Shown here: positions 44,110 to 53,122 of the stretch, piece after piece | Layout of the letters: each line of letters begins with the position of its first letter | Position numbering within the stretch: the first letter of the stretch is position 1 | DNA from: an uncultured Lachnospiraceae bacterium | GTDB lineage: Bacteria > Bacillota > Clostridia > Lachnospirales > Lachnospiraceae | Direction of reading: 5' to 3' | Length of the DNA stretch: 64,000 bases | NCBI GenBank assembly: GCA_902775895.1 | Contig: CACYNO010000001.1 | Location: 549,385-613,384 of the forward strand | Notes under the pieces: model-generated | Databases searched by the model: none | Seen by the model: the letters and a program-made list of their open reading frames with translations, nothing else | Told to the model about the DNA's origin: nothing | Position numbers and translations under genes: made by a program

Positions 44110-45414
44110 TTATTTATGCGTCCTTACGATCTCCCTCAGATCTCCCATGTAATATAAAGATCCGAAAGCCACTATGATATCCTCCTGTCCGGCTGCGGAA
44201 AGCGCCTTAGAAACAGCATTCTCCACACTTCCGACCGCTTCGGCAAAAGCTCCCCTTTGCCTTAGTACCACGGCAAGCCTATCTGCCGGGAGCGCCCTGG
44301 GATTATCCGGCGTTATAGTATAAATAATCTTTTCCATCCCCAGCAGAGGGTTATACATTTCGCCGAAATCCTTATCTGCAAGAACCCCTGTTATAAAGAT
44401 AAACTTCCTGTCGGGGAACAACTCTTTTAATGACCGGGCAAAGGCCTCTACCGCTCCCGGATTATGACTTCCGTCCGCAATAAATACAGGATGTTCCATT
44501 AAAACCTCAAAGCGCGCCGGTCTTTTTACTTCTGCAAGTCCTTTACGCACTGCATCTTCGGATATTTTGTATCCTTTTGCTTTTAGTATCTCTGCTGCCG
44601 ATACAGCAACACCTGCATTAAAAGCCTGGTATGAACCCGGTGTATTCAGCTTAAGAGTCGTACTTCTGCCCTCAAAAGGATACTCAAACTCTGTTCCTGA
44701 CAAAGTGCTTTTGATGATCTGCGGTAAGGTCGCAATACTGAACCTTCCGCCTGAGGCAAGACACTTGTCGGAAATAATCTTCATAACCGCTTCATCGTTG
44801 TCAGCCATTAATACATCTGTCTTATTTTTTATGATCCCGCTTTTTATTTTGGCTATTTCTTGTAACGAATCTCCCAGTACCTGTGTATGATCGGAACTGA
44901 TCTTCGTAAAAACAGCAAGAACAGGATCTTTTATGATATTGGTGGCGTCATACTCTCCGCCCATACCCACTTCTATAACCGCAATATCACACTTTTCCCT
45001 TGCAAAATATTCAAAAGCGGCTACAGTGATGATCTCAAACTCCGAAGCCTCCGTATCCGCCGGCAGCAAGCGTGCTTTTTCGATCACATCGCCCGCAACA
45101 AGTGCAAAGTCTTCTTCCGGGATATCTTCACTGTTTATCTGTATCTGCTCTCTTCTTTCGACAAGATAGGGAGAAGAAAAAGTACCGGTCTTATAACCGG
45201 CACTTTTTAGGACAGAAGCAAGGAAAGCTGCCGTCGAACCCTTCCCGTTGGTTCCGGTTATATGTACGCACGGGATCTTATCCTGCGGATCATCCATCTT
45301 ACCTGCAAGCTTCTTTACCGTTTCAAGATCAAACAGAAGCTCCCCGGGCTTTACCGGAACCGGCACAAAGGGTTTTAAGTTGTTAAAATAGCTGTTTACC
45401 TCTTCATAAGTCAT
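44110..45414 (-). CDS. folC: Folylpolyglutamate / dihydrofolate synthase FolC
   Basis: 434-aa Mur-ligase family enzyme that adds glutamate to (dihydro)folate, trapping it in the cell. P-loop TGTNGKGSTAAFLASVL, TGTFSSPYLVERREQI, and the middle-domain GMGGEYDATNI and DGSHNPGAVEAF are present. Its start overlaps the folT stop by 4 nt (ATGA), with AAAGGTG inside folT, so transport and retention of folate are translated together under the upstream THF riboswitch. Confidence 0.95.
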   Translation of the reverse strand: MTYEEVNSYFNNLKPFVPVPVKPGELLFDLETVKKLAGKMDDPQDKIPCVHITGTNGKGSTAAFLASVLKSAGYKTGTFSSPYLVERREQIQINSEDIPEEDFALVAGDVIEKARLLPADTEASEFEIITVAAFEYFAREKCDIAVIEVGMGGEYDATNIIKDPVLAVFTKISSDHTQVLGDSLQEIAKIKSGIIKNKTDVLMADNDEAVMKIISDKCLASGGRFSIATLPQIIKSTLSGTEFEYPFEGRSTTLKLNTPGSYQAFNAGVAVSAAEILKAKGYKISEDAVRKGLAEVKRPARFEVLMEHPVFIADGSHNPGAVEAFARSLKELFPDRKFIFITGVLADKDFGEMYNPLLGMEKIIYTITPDNPRALPADRLAVVLRQRGAFAEAVGSVENAVSKALSAAGQEDIIVAFGSLYYMGDLREIVRTHK

Positions 45415-45950
45415 TTCACTTCACCTTTTACAGCTTTTTTTCCTGCCGGTATAAGACCCGACTTTGACAAAGGCACAAGAATTGCCATAAATATAGCGGT
45501 ATTTACCGGGATCATGATCAGCTCTTTTACTATACGGGCTCCCAGTACCACCGGAAAAGCATTGCCGTAGAGTATGGAAAGCCACAGTGAATTAAGGAAT
45601 ATACCGACTATGACCGCCTGAAGTATCTCTGCAACAAGAACTCTCCATAACGTAACTTTTTTATTATGAAGCATAAGACCGAATATCAATCCGGTTATCA
45701 CATTGCTGATGGTAAAGCCGGGGAAAAAAGGACCTGTGGGCTTTACGATATAACCTATCACGTCAGCCGCACCTCCGATCACCCCCGAAGCCAAAGGACC
45801 AAGCATGTATCCGGAAATAGCCAGCGGTATGATGGCAAACCTTATCTCTATTATATTTGAAATGGGAATCTTAAAGAAACTCAGCACTGCAGCCATGGCA
45901 ATGAACAGTCCCGAAAACGCCACCGTCTGTGCTTTTGAAAATCTGGACAT
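45411..45950 (-). CDS. folT: Folate ECF transporter S component FolT
   Basis: 179-aa membrane protein of six helices, the substrate-binding subunit of an energy-coupling-factor importer. AFSGLFIAMAAVLSFFKIP at the N terminus with A-x3-A-like helices, EIRFAIIPLAISGYMLGP and DVIGYIVKPTGPFFPGFT are typical of FolT. It needs a shared EcfAA'T module, not present here. The GGGAGG ribosome site can be masked by a stem (45959-45994), and a THF riboswitch lies upstream at 46065-46177, a known setting for folT in clostridia. Translated with folC. Confidence 0.92.
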   Translation of the reverse strand: MSRFSKAQTVAFSGLFIAMAAVLSFFKIPISNIIEIRFAIIPLAISGYMLGPLASGVIGGAADVIGYIVKPTGPFFPGFTISNVITGLIFGLMLHNKKVTLWRVLVAEILQAVIVGIFLNSLWLSILYGNAFPVVLGARIVKELIMIPVNTAIFMAILVPLSKSGLIPAGKKAVKGEVK

Positions 45951-45958
45951 AAAAAATC

Positions 45959-45994
45959 ACCTCCCGAAGCAGTTCCATGACTACACCGGAAGGT
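45959..45994 (-). promoter_or_regulatory. Ribosome-site-masking stem before folT
   Basis: On the minus strand ACCTTCCG (45994-45987) can pair with CGGGAGGT (45966-45959), covering the folT GGGAGG over 8 bp (one G-U). This is a plausible expression platform for the riboswitch: translation off when formed. Confidence 0.6.
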
Positions 45995-46064
45995 AATTAT
46001 TTGTAGGAATACACAGGACTTTATATCCTGTAATCGCTACAGAAGGATATTTATTTCCTGTGTA

Positions 46065-46177
46065 GCAGCGGGATGCGACTTCAAAACCGCAAGGATGGAG
46101 CTAATAAAAAAATCCTTTTCGTCCGAATGTCAACTCCCTGTTCATCCGGCACTTAACGCTTTGAAATCTACTCTGCA
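46065..46177 (-). ncRNA. THF riboswitch (folT leader)
   Basis: The minus strand has the conserved order of the class-I THF riboswitch. The P1 5' arm GCAG runs into AGTAGATTTC, then GCGTTAAGTG; the central stem-loops follow; then GCGGTTTTGAAGTCGCATCC and the closing CCGCTGC. P1 pairs GCAG with CTGC, and GATTTCAAA pairs with TTTTGAAGTC. It binds tetrahydrofolate derivatives and controls the folate transporter gene next to it. Two further hairpins (ACAGGA/TCCTGT and GCTACA/TGTAGC) lie between aptamer and folT. This explains the 313-nt gene-free stretch from 45951 to 46263. Confidence 0.88.
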
Positions 46178-46263
46178 TTTTATAAAATTGTGTTACGGGT
46201 TTTTCCCGCGCTTTTAATATATCAATTTTATGAAGAATAAACAAGTATTTTATTAAAAAATTT

Positions 46264-47664
46264 TTAAGATTTTTTTTCAAAAAGTGCTACATTCTCCACT
46301 CCCGTTGTCTCGGGGAACATATCAACAGGCTGCAGAGACTTTAGGCTCATGCCTGACGCATTCAGTATTGCCGTATCCCTTGCAAGTGTAGCGGGATTAC
46401 AAGAGACATATACAAGCCTTTTTGTGCCTGCCTTTGTAATGGTCTCCAGTAGTCTCTCATCGCATCCTTTTCTCGGCGGATCCACTACTATCACATCAGG
46501 CCTTCTGATATCCTCGCTGATCTTTATGTCTTCGGCCCCGGAACATATAAACCTAACGTTTTTTATGTCATTGTCTTTAGCATTGGTCTTTGCATCCTCT
46601 ACAGCTTTTTCAAAAGACTCCACTCCGTATACAAAGCCTGCCTTTTTTGCAAGAAAGAGCGAAATGGTTCCCGTTCCGCAATACAGATCCCACACATTTT
46701 CTTCTCCGGTCAGACCTGCAAATTCAAGGGCTTTTTCATAAAGCTTTACCGTCTGTACCGGATTTACCTGAAAAAAGGACCCTGCCGACACCCTGAATCT
46801 CAGATCACATATATGATCGGTGATAAATCCCTGCCCAAAGATCACCCTTTCTTTATCGCCCAAGATCACATTTGTTTTTTTGCTGTTGAAGTTTAATATA
46901 AAAGAACTGATGTTATCATTGGATTTTTTAAGTTCCTCACCCAGACGTTCAAATTTTTTAAGATACTTTTCATCGCTATCTTTTAAGTTCACAACAAGGC
47001 ATACCATTGTCTCCTTTGACGTAAAGGCTGTCCTGATGAGAATATGGCGCAGGATCCCTTTTCCGGTCTCCTCGTTGTAAACAGAAAGTTTACTATCATC
47101 CCAAAAACACCTTATAAACCTTAATATCTCCGCATTATCTTCATGCTCTATCATACAGTCATCAGTGGGAATGATCGCATGGGTCCTTCCTGCATAAAAG
47201 CCGGTAACGGTCTTTCCGTCTTTAATACCGACGGGATACTGTGCCTTGTTTCTGTAACGGGCTGTGTCATCCATTCCGACTATGGGAAGAAACTCGTAAT
47301 CCAATCCCGCTTTTACACCTCCCACGCGTTCCATAACATCGGACACCCTTCTTTCCTTCCACTGAAGCTGCGCCCCGTACCTGATGTGACGAAGCTGACA
47401 TCCGCCGCATTTTCCGAACACCGCACATCCCGGATCTTTTCTGTCTGCGGATGGTGAAAGTACCTCGATAATTCGTCCGTAGCCATAGGTCTTTTTAACC
47501 TTTATCACCTCTGCCACGATCTTATCTCCCACTGCGGTATTTTTTATGAACAGCGGAAAAAAGGACTCCCCGTCAGCCATCTTTACTTTGCCGACCCCAA
47601 GTCCTTCTTCGGTATAGTCCGTGATCTCCACGGTATATCTTTCATTTTTCTTTATCGTAACCAA
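46264..47664 (-). CDS. rlmD: 23S rRNA m5U methyltransferase (RumA/RlmD type)
   Basis: 466-aa SAM-dependent RNA methyltransferase. An N-terminal TRAM domain (about 8-65) is followed by the 4Fe-4S ligands CAVFGKCGGCQLRH, the SAM-binding DLYCGTGTISLFLA, DPPRKGCDERLL and the catalytic Cys in VYVSCNPATLARD. It makes 5-methyluridine in 23S rRNA; Gram-positive members often serve two sites, so the exact position is uncertain. The start is TTG directly after the yhaM stop (TGA-TTG). Length is normal. Confidence 0.93.
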   Translation of the reverse strand: MVTIKKNERYTVEITDYTEEGLGVGKVKMADGESFFPLFIKNTAVGDKIVAEVIKVKKTYGYGRIIEVLSPSADRKDPGCAVFGKCGGCQLRHIRYGAQLQWKERRVSDVMERVGGVKAGLDYEFLPIVGMDDTARYRNKAQYPVGIKDGKTVTGFYAGRTHAIIPTDDCMIEHEDNAEILRFIRCFWDDSKLSVYNEETGKGILRHILIRTAFTSKETMVCLVVNLKDSDEKYLKKFERLGEELKKSNDNISSFILNFNSKKTNVILGDKERVIFGQGFITDHICDLRFRVSAGSFFQVNPVQTVKLYEKALEFAGLTGEENVWDLYCGTGTISLFLAKKAGFVYGVESFEKAVEDAKTNAKDNDIKNVRFICSGAEDIKISEDIRRPDVIVVDPPRKGCDERLLETITKAGTKRLVYVSCNPATLARDTAILNASGMSLKSLQPVDMFPETTGVENVALFEKKS

Positions 47665-48606
47665 TCAGATCTCTGTCCTTCTTATATTGCTGTCCAGCCA
47701 TTTGTTAAATCCCAGCCAGTTATTGGAATTTTTAACCTCAAAAGCCTCTCTGAATGTTTCAAAATGGGCATCCATGTTGTCTGCCATTGCAAGGGCATAT
47801 GCTTCCACTGTGGCAGGTTTCTTTGGTGACCCGTACTCCAGCTGACCGTGATGGGAAAGTATGCAGTGCTCTATCTCGTTTCCCAAAACCTCGGGAAAGC
47901 CTTCTATGCCCGCGATCTTTTCCCTTATCATTCCGTAGCCTATTACTATATGTCCTATCAGGTTCCCCTCATCCGTATAATCGTTTTGAGGAAAAGCGGA
48001 TATCTCCCGCGTCTTTCCGATATCGTGTAAAAGGGCGGATGTCACCGTGATATCCCTGTTGATATGATCGTAATTTTCGCAGATCTTACTGCACATCTTT
48101 GCAACACTTAAAGTATGCTCAAGAAGCCCGCCCATAAAACCATGGTGAACGCTTTTTGCCGCAGATGATACCTTGAATTTTTCAACAAAAGCCGTATCTT
48201 CACGAAAGAATGAATTCAAAAGACGGTTAAGATATTCGTTTTTAACAGAATCCACCACGCCCAAAAGCTCTGCCGTCATATCATCTGCATTGAACCTTGA
48301 CGCAGGTACGTAGTCGCATTCCACGTATTCTCCGGGCTCTGCCTTACGGGCATTATCCACTTTAAACTGCAGCGTTTTATTATACGAAACCACCTGACCT
48401 TTGATCATCACAAAGTCATTGGCATCAAAGTCCATGATACCGGGAGAAGAAGGGTCCCAAATCTTTGCATCTATCTGACCCGTCTTATCCATTATCACCA
48501 CATTTTCATAATCTTTGCCCGCTTTTGTCTTGGCTCCGGCCTTTGACTTGCAAAGATAAACTCCCTGGATGATATCGCCTTCTTTAAAATCTTCTATAAA
48601 AATCAT
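47665..48606 (-). CDS. yhaM: YhaM-family 3'-5' exoribonuclease
   Basis: 313-aa protein. N-terminal OB-fold (residues 3-95, DFKEGDIIQGVYLCKSKAG...DAKIW), a linker, and an HD domain with HHGFMGGLLEHTLSVAKMC, TSALLHDIGKTREIS (the HD pair) and CILSHHGQLEYGSP. YhaM degrades RNA and single-stranded DNA from 3' ends using Mn2+. Its start overlaps the stop of the HtrA-like gene by 4 nt (ATGA), with GGGAGG, so the two are co-translated. Confidence 0.92.
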   Translation of the reverse strand: MIFIEDFKEGDIIQGVYLCKSKAGAKTKAGKDYENVVIMDKTGQIDAKIWDPSSPGIMDFDANDFVMIKGQVVSYNKTLQFKVDNARKAEPGEYVECDYVPASRFNADDMTAELLGVVDSVKNEYLNRLLNSFFREDTAFVEKFKVSSAAKSVHHGFMGGLLEHTLSVAKMCSKICENYDHINRDITVTSALLHDIGKTREISAFPQNDYTDEGNLIGHIVIGYGMIREKIAGIEGFPEVLGNEIEHCILSHHGQLEYGSPKKPATVEAYALAMADNMDAHFETFREAFEVKNSNNWLGFNKWLDSNIRRTEI

Positions 48607-49850
48607 TCTTTCCTCCCGTCAGTAAGGGTTACGTTAAAATTAATGGTTCTGTATTCGTTGTTACCCTGGCGTCTGATTACCGTCTTAACTGTCTGTCCCG
48701 CTGAACAATTATACAAGCAGTCTGAAAAGTTATCCAGAGTAAGGATGTCTTTTGATGAAACAGAGACGATAATGTCTCCTGCCTGGATACCCGCTTTGAA
48801 TGCAGGAGAATCCATGGCAACGCTGTTTACATACAGGCCTTTGGGTATATCGTACTCTCTTGCCAGTTCATCGGTTATCTCTTTTCCCAGGATTCCCATA
48901 TAAGGCACCTGTTTGCCGTTGGACATGGTCTCTATCAGTTTTTTCAGACTGTTTATGTCCAGTGCATTAAATGTATGGGGATAGTCTTCCGGGACAGATA
49001 CCCCTATCAGGCTTCCTCTTGAATTAAACAAAAATCCGAAATCTCCCTCAGAGGCCGTGATAGCGGTATTGATCGCACTGTATCTGAAATCGGCCACATC
49101 TGCATCACCGACTCCCGAAACCATACCGAAATCAGCCGATCCGGCATTTCCCTTCAGGCATCCGTAAGCGATCACTCCGGCTCCGGGAGACACGCTGTCG
49201 GAGTTTCCTATAGTGATAACATCAGGAAGCGATACACCTTTTTCGGTAAAGTCAGCTGTCTTAACGGACACAAGTGCAAGACCGGTCGAAGCATTTTCGG
49301 AAAGATATGTTCCCTGTATAAGGTTATCGTCATCCGTCTTAATGATGACCGGCCTTTCCTCATCAACCGCATCCGCACTTGTCAGGATAACGAGACGTGT
49401 CTTTGTCTTTCCGATCACCAGTCCCGGCTTTGAATCGGTCTTGGGATCACCGTTAAAAAAATCCGTTATGGAATCATTCTTAGCAGTCACGGTGACTACG
49501 GATCTTTTGATGTCACTTACCCTGCCCTGCATGGCATTCAGTGCTTCTTTATAAGCTTCTACCGGATCACCGTCTCCCGTGCCGCTTTCCACAAGCATGT
49601 TTATCTCTTCATCAGGGGCGGCTTCTCCGCTGTTTAAGGTGATCTCCGAATACCCTGCATTTATCTTGCGGTCAGCCCACCGGATCATCCCCGGCAATAC
49701 AAACACACAAAACAAAACAGCCGCAGCAATTATGGCAAACAGTATGACTATACGCACTCTTTTGTTTTTAGTATTTCCTTTATTCGATTCATTTATTATC
49801 TGCTCGGTATAAAGATCATAATCATTTTTTTTACTGTCGTATCTGCTCAT
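48603..49850 (-). CDS. HtrA-like PDZ protein lacking the catalytic triad
   Basis: 415-aa type II membrane protein: cytoplasmic charged N terminus, one span (VRIVILFAIIAAAVLFCVFV), then a trypsin-like domain (about 110-290) and one PDZ domain (about 300-400, KGLYVNSVAMDSPAFKAGIQAGDIIVSVS). HtrA landmarks are recognisable but mutated: LTNNHVV is LTSADAV (no His), TDLAVLK is STGLALVS (no Asp), and GNSGGPL is EGDFGFLF (no Ser). All three catalytic residues are gone, so it is probably a chaperone or scaffold, not a protease (inference). Co-translated with yhaM and divergent from mutS2. Confidence 0.88.
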   Translation of the reverse strand: MSRYDSKKNDYDLYTEQIINESNKGNTKNKRVRIVILFAIIAAAVLFCVFVLPGMIRWADRKINAGYSEITLNSGEAAPDEEINMLVESGTGDGDPVEAYKEALNAMQGRVSDIKRSVVTVTAKNDSITDFFNGDPKTDSKPGLVIGKTKTRLVILTSADAVDEERPVIIKTDDDNLIQGTYLSENASTGLALVSVKTADFTEKGVSLPDVITIGNSDSVSPGAGVIAYGCLKGNAGSADFGMVSGVGDADVADFRYSAINTAITASEGDFGFLFNSRGSLIGVSVPEDYPHTFNALDINSLKKLIETMSNGKQVPYMGILGKEITDELAREYDIPKGLYVNSVAMDSPAFKAGIQAGDIIVSVSSKDILTLDNFSDCLYNCSAGQTVKTVIRRQGNNEYRTINFNVTLTDGRKE

Positions 49851-49929
49851 AAGATCAGTCCTTGTAATAAATACACTAATTTTGTATTGTATCAGGAATA
49901 TATGAACAATTTATGACAGAATAATAGCA

Positions 49930-49958
49930 TTTTACATGTGAATGAAGTAAAATGTAAA
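49930..49958. promoter_or_regulatory. Inverted repeat between HtrA-like gene and mutS2
   Basis: TTTACAT and ATGTAAA arms with AT-rich centre in the 136-nt divergent gap. It may be an operator or part of a promoter; no regulator is assigned. Confidence 0.35.
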
Positions 49959-49986
49959 CAACAAAATACGGACGGGATACATTTTC

Positions 49987-52344
49987 ATGAATAATAAAGC
50001 GCTAAACACCCTTGAATATCATAAGATCACCGCGATAATATCGGAATTTGCCGATTCTGCGGCAGCAAAGGAAAAGGTCTTAAACCTTGTTCCCACCGAC
50101 GATCTGTCGGTAATAAACCGTGATCTGGATAATACAAACGATGCCCTTTCCAAGATATATGCAAAGGGCAAAGTTTCTTTTTCCGGCACCGTAATCCTTG
50201 ATGAGGCACTTAAAAGACTTGAGGCGGGAGCATCTCTGGGTACCGCTGATCTTCTTCTTATCGCCTCGCTTTTATCCTGCACAAAAAAAGTCAAGGAATA
50301 CTACGAAGAGACTTCAGACTCTCTCACTTATCTTTTCGAAAAGCTGTATCCTGAGACAAATCTCTACAAGGAAATATCAAGATGTATCATCTCTGAAGAT
50401 GAAATTGCAGATGACGCAAGCCCCGGGTTAAAGAACATAAGGAGAAATCAAAATGACACAAGATCCCGCATACATTCAAGCCTGAACTCCATGCTCTCAT
50501 CTTCCGTAAAAAGCGCCCTTCAGGACCCCATCATAACCATGAGGGGTGACAGATACTGTCTGCCCGTAAAAGCGGAAAACAGATCACAAGTGCCCGGTAT
50601 TCTTCATGACAGGTCTGCCACCGGAGCAACACTTTTTATAGAACCTGCGTCCGTAGTCAACCTGAACAATGACTTAAAACAGCTTGAGATCGATGAATTA
50701 AAAGAGATAGAAAAGATCCTTGAAGACTTAAGTCTTAAATGTGCCGAAAAAAGCCGGTCATTAAAGATTGATTCTGATATGCTCATAAAACTTGACTGCA
50801 TTTTTGCAAAAGCTGAATTTTCCAAACGTTTTCGCTGTACGAGACCCGTCCTTAATACCGATAAGAAGATAAATCTTAAAAACGCGCGCCATCCCCTTAT
50901 CCCGGAGGGAGAAGTTGTGCCGATCAATATATCCATCGGATATGACTATGATCTTCTCATAATCACGGGACCTAACACAGGCGGAAAAACCGTTTCACTA
51001 AAGACTGTGGGACTTTTCTGCCTTCTTGCCCAGTCAGGAATAAACATCCCTGCCGATGATAAATCCGAGGTGGCTGTTTTCCGGGAGATATTTGCTGATA
51101 TAGGTGATGAACAAAGCATTGAGCAGAGCCTCTCAACCTTTTCATCACATATGACAAACATCGCCGGTATATTAAAGCAGGCAGATGAATCCTGCCTCAT
51201 ACTTCTTGATGAGATCGGAGCCGGAACGGATCCTACAGAAGGCGCTGCCCTTGCCACATCCATATTGAACAACTTTAAAGAACGTGGTATCACCACCATT
51301 GCCACCACACATTATTCGGAATTAAAGACTTACGCTCTTACAACAGAGGGTGTGGAAAACGCCGGATGCGAATTCGATCTTAAGACACTTCGCCCCACTT
51401 ACCGTCTTCTGATAGGAGTCCCCGGGAAAAGTAACGCCTTTTCCATATCCAAAAAACTCGGCATATCCGATGAACTCATCGCAGATGCTTCAAAGCGTAT
51501 ATCCGGCGAAGAGATAAGATTCGAAGACCTTATCAGCGAGCTGGATGCCGCCAAAAGGACTGCTCTGCGTGAACAGGAAGAAATAAACGGATATAAGAAT
51601 GAGATCGCCGCCCTGCGCCGTGAAATAAAAGAACAGCAGGAAAAAATAAATGCCTCAAAGGACAGGATACTTGAAAACGCCACAAGAGAGGCGTCCAAGA
51701 TACTGTCCGATGCAAAAAAAGAAGCCGACAGAGCAGTAAAAGTGATGAATAAGGAGGGTATCACTTTAAAGGAACTGGAAGAACAGCGCGCTCTTCTCAG
51801 GCAGTCTTCAAACGATAAGTCCGAAAGTCTTGAGAAATTCCAAAAGCCAAAAAAGGCTGCCAAAAAGCATTCAAAAGAGGAATTCACGGAAGGAACCCCG
51901 GTCTATGTAGTATCTATGGATGTGGAGGGTGAACTTCTGGGAACCCCCGACTCATCAGGCAATGTTGAAGTGCGCATCGGCAGTTTTAAGTCCAAGCTCA
52001 ATATCAGGGATATGGAGATCCTTAAAACAAAAAAAGAAGTCCAAAAACAGCAGGTCAGTTCAAACCGGGCATCCCGTATCAGACTTTCCAAATCTGCCGG
52101 TATCTCTCCGGAGATCAATCTCCTTGGTATGACCGTTGATGAAGGAAAAGCTGCTCTTGAAAAATATCTGGATGATGCCTGCCTCTCGGGTCTTGCCCGG
52201 GTCAGGATAGTACACGGAAAAGGCACGGGAGCTTTAAGAAGCGGTATCAGGTCGTATCTTGACTCCCACCCCAATATATCCTCTCACAGACTCGGCGTCG
52301 CAGGGGAAGGCGGGGACGGTGTAACCATTGCACAGTTCAAATAA
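49987..52344 (+). CDS. mutS2: Endonuclease MutS2
   Basis: 785-aa MutS2, with a MutS-type core and ATPase (Walker A GPNTGGKTVSLKTVG, GDEQSIEQSLSTFSSHM, Walker B CLILLDEIGAGTDP, TTHYSELK), a long coiled coil (about 510-625, rich in KE and EIAALRREIKEQQ), a KOW-like region and a C-terminal Smr nuclease domain (about 710-785) with INLLGMTVDEGKAAL and VRIVHGKGTGALR. It acts in recombination control and ribosome rescue in Gram-positives. No mismatch-recognition domain. The RBS is weak GGGA. Confidence 0.96.
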   Translation: MNNKALNTLEYHKITAIISEFADSAAAKEKVLNLVPTDDLSVINRDLDNTNDALSKIYAKGKVSFSGTVILDEALKRLEAGASLGTADLLLIASLLSCTKKVKEYYEETSDSLTYLFEKLYPETNLYKEISRCIISEDEIADDASPGLKNIRRNQNDTRSRIHSSLNSMLSSSVKSALQDPIITMRGDRYCLPVKAENRSQVPGILHDRSATGATLFIEPASVVNLNNDLKQLEIDELKEIEKILEDLSLKCAEKSRSLKIDSDMLIKLDCIFAKAEFSKRFRCTRPVLNTDKKINLKNARHPLIPEGEVVPINISIGYDYDLLIITGPNTGGKTVSLKTVGLFCLLAQSGINIPADDKSEVAVFREIFADIGDEQSIEQSLSTFSSHMTNIAGILKQADESCLILLDEIGAGTDPTEGAALATSILNNFKERGITTIATTHYSELKTYALTTEGVENAGCEFDLKTLRPTYRLLIGVPGKSNAFSISKKLGISDELIADASKRISGEEIRFEDLISELDAAKRTALREQEEINGYKNEIAALRREIKEQQEKINASKDRILENATREASKILSDAKKEADRAVKVMNKEGITLKELEEQRALLRQSSNDKSESLEKFQKPKKAAKKHSKEEFTEGTPVYVVSMDVEGELLGTPDSSGNVEVRIGSFKSKLNIRDMEILKTKKEVQKQQVSSNRASRIRLSKSAGISPEINLLGMTVDEGKAALEKYLDDACLSGLARVRIVHGKGTGALRSGIRSYLDSHPNISSHRLGVAGEGGDGVTIAQFK

Positions 52345-52358
52345 AAAGGAGGTTTAAC

Positions 52359-53075
52359 ATGTCAGACAAACAAAAGATCCTCATTGTTGATGATGATGAA
52401 AACATAGCGGAGCTCATCTCTCTTTACCTTACAAAAGAATGCTTCGAAACACTGATAGTCCATGACGGCGAATCTGCTCTCAGGGAGTTTGCTTTGTTTA
52501 AACCGCACCTTATCATCCTTGACCTTATGCTTCCCGGGATAGACGGTTATGAAGTTTGCCGGGAGATACGAAAGACAGACAATACGCCTATCATCATGCT
52601 CTCTGCAAAAGGAGAGACCTTTGACAAAGTTTTGGGACTGGAGCTTGGTGCAGATGACTATATGATAAAACCCTTTGATTCCAAGGAACTGACAGCAAGG
52701 GTAAAAGCGGTACTTCGTCGCTTCACCAATACACCAGAAAAGGAAGCTTTTGCAGTCAGCGGCGAATCCGTATCCTATCCGGGTCTTATGATAAATCTGG
52801 AAAACTATTCCGTTATCTATAACGGCGAACATATCCTTATGCCTCCAAAGGAGCTGGAATTGTTGTATTTCCTTGCTTCATCTCCTAATCAGGTCTTTAC
52901 CAGAGAACAGTTACTCGACAATATCTGGGGATACGAATATGCCGGAGAGACAAGAACCGTTGATGTACACATAAAGAGAATTCGTGAAAAAATAAAGGAT
53001 TGTGATGACTGGTCTATCGAGACCGTCTGGGGCGTAGGATACAAATTTGAAACCGGTGCACCGATTTCTAATTAA
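52359..53075 (+). CDS. OmpR-family response regulator
   Basis: 238-aa regulator. Receiver domain with DDDEN at 11-15, phosphoacceptor in IILDLMLPGIDGYEV (Asp about 55), and K in MIKPFDSKEL; a winged-helix DNA-binding domain at about 140-238 with PPKELELLYFLAS, RTVDVHIKRIREKI and VWGVGYKFE. Paired with the kinase 47 nt downstream. AAAGGAGG precedes the start. It starts 14 nt after mutS2 and may be cotranscribed with it. Target genes unknown; similar pairs control envelope stress. Confidence 0.94.
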   Translation: MSDKQKILIVDDDENIAELISLYLTKECFETLIVHDGESALREFALFKPHLIILDLMLPGIDGYEVCREIRKTDNTPIIMLSAKGETFDKVLGLELGADDYMIKPFDSKELTARVKAVLRRFTNTPEKEAFAVSGESVSYPGLMINLENYSVIYNGEHILMPPKELELLYFLASSPNQVFTREQLLDNIWGYEYAGETRTVDVHIKRIREKIKDCDDWSIETVWGVGYKFETGAPISN

Positions 53076-53122
53076 CTAAACTAAAAAACGCTGCACCGGG
53101 ATCGATCGCAGGGGAGCAGGTT

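Noticed and set aside
45951-46263. Possible small coding gene in the folT leader
   Set aside because: No frame with a ribosome site; the sequence matches a THF riboswitch and its hairpins instead.
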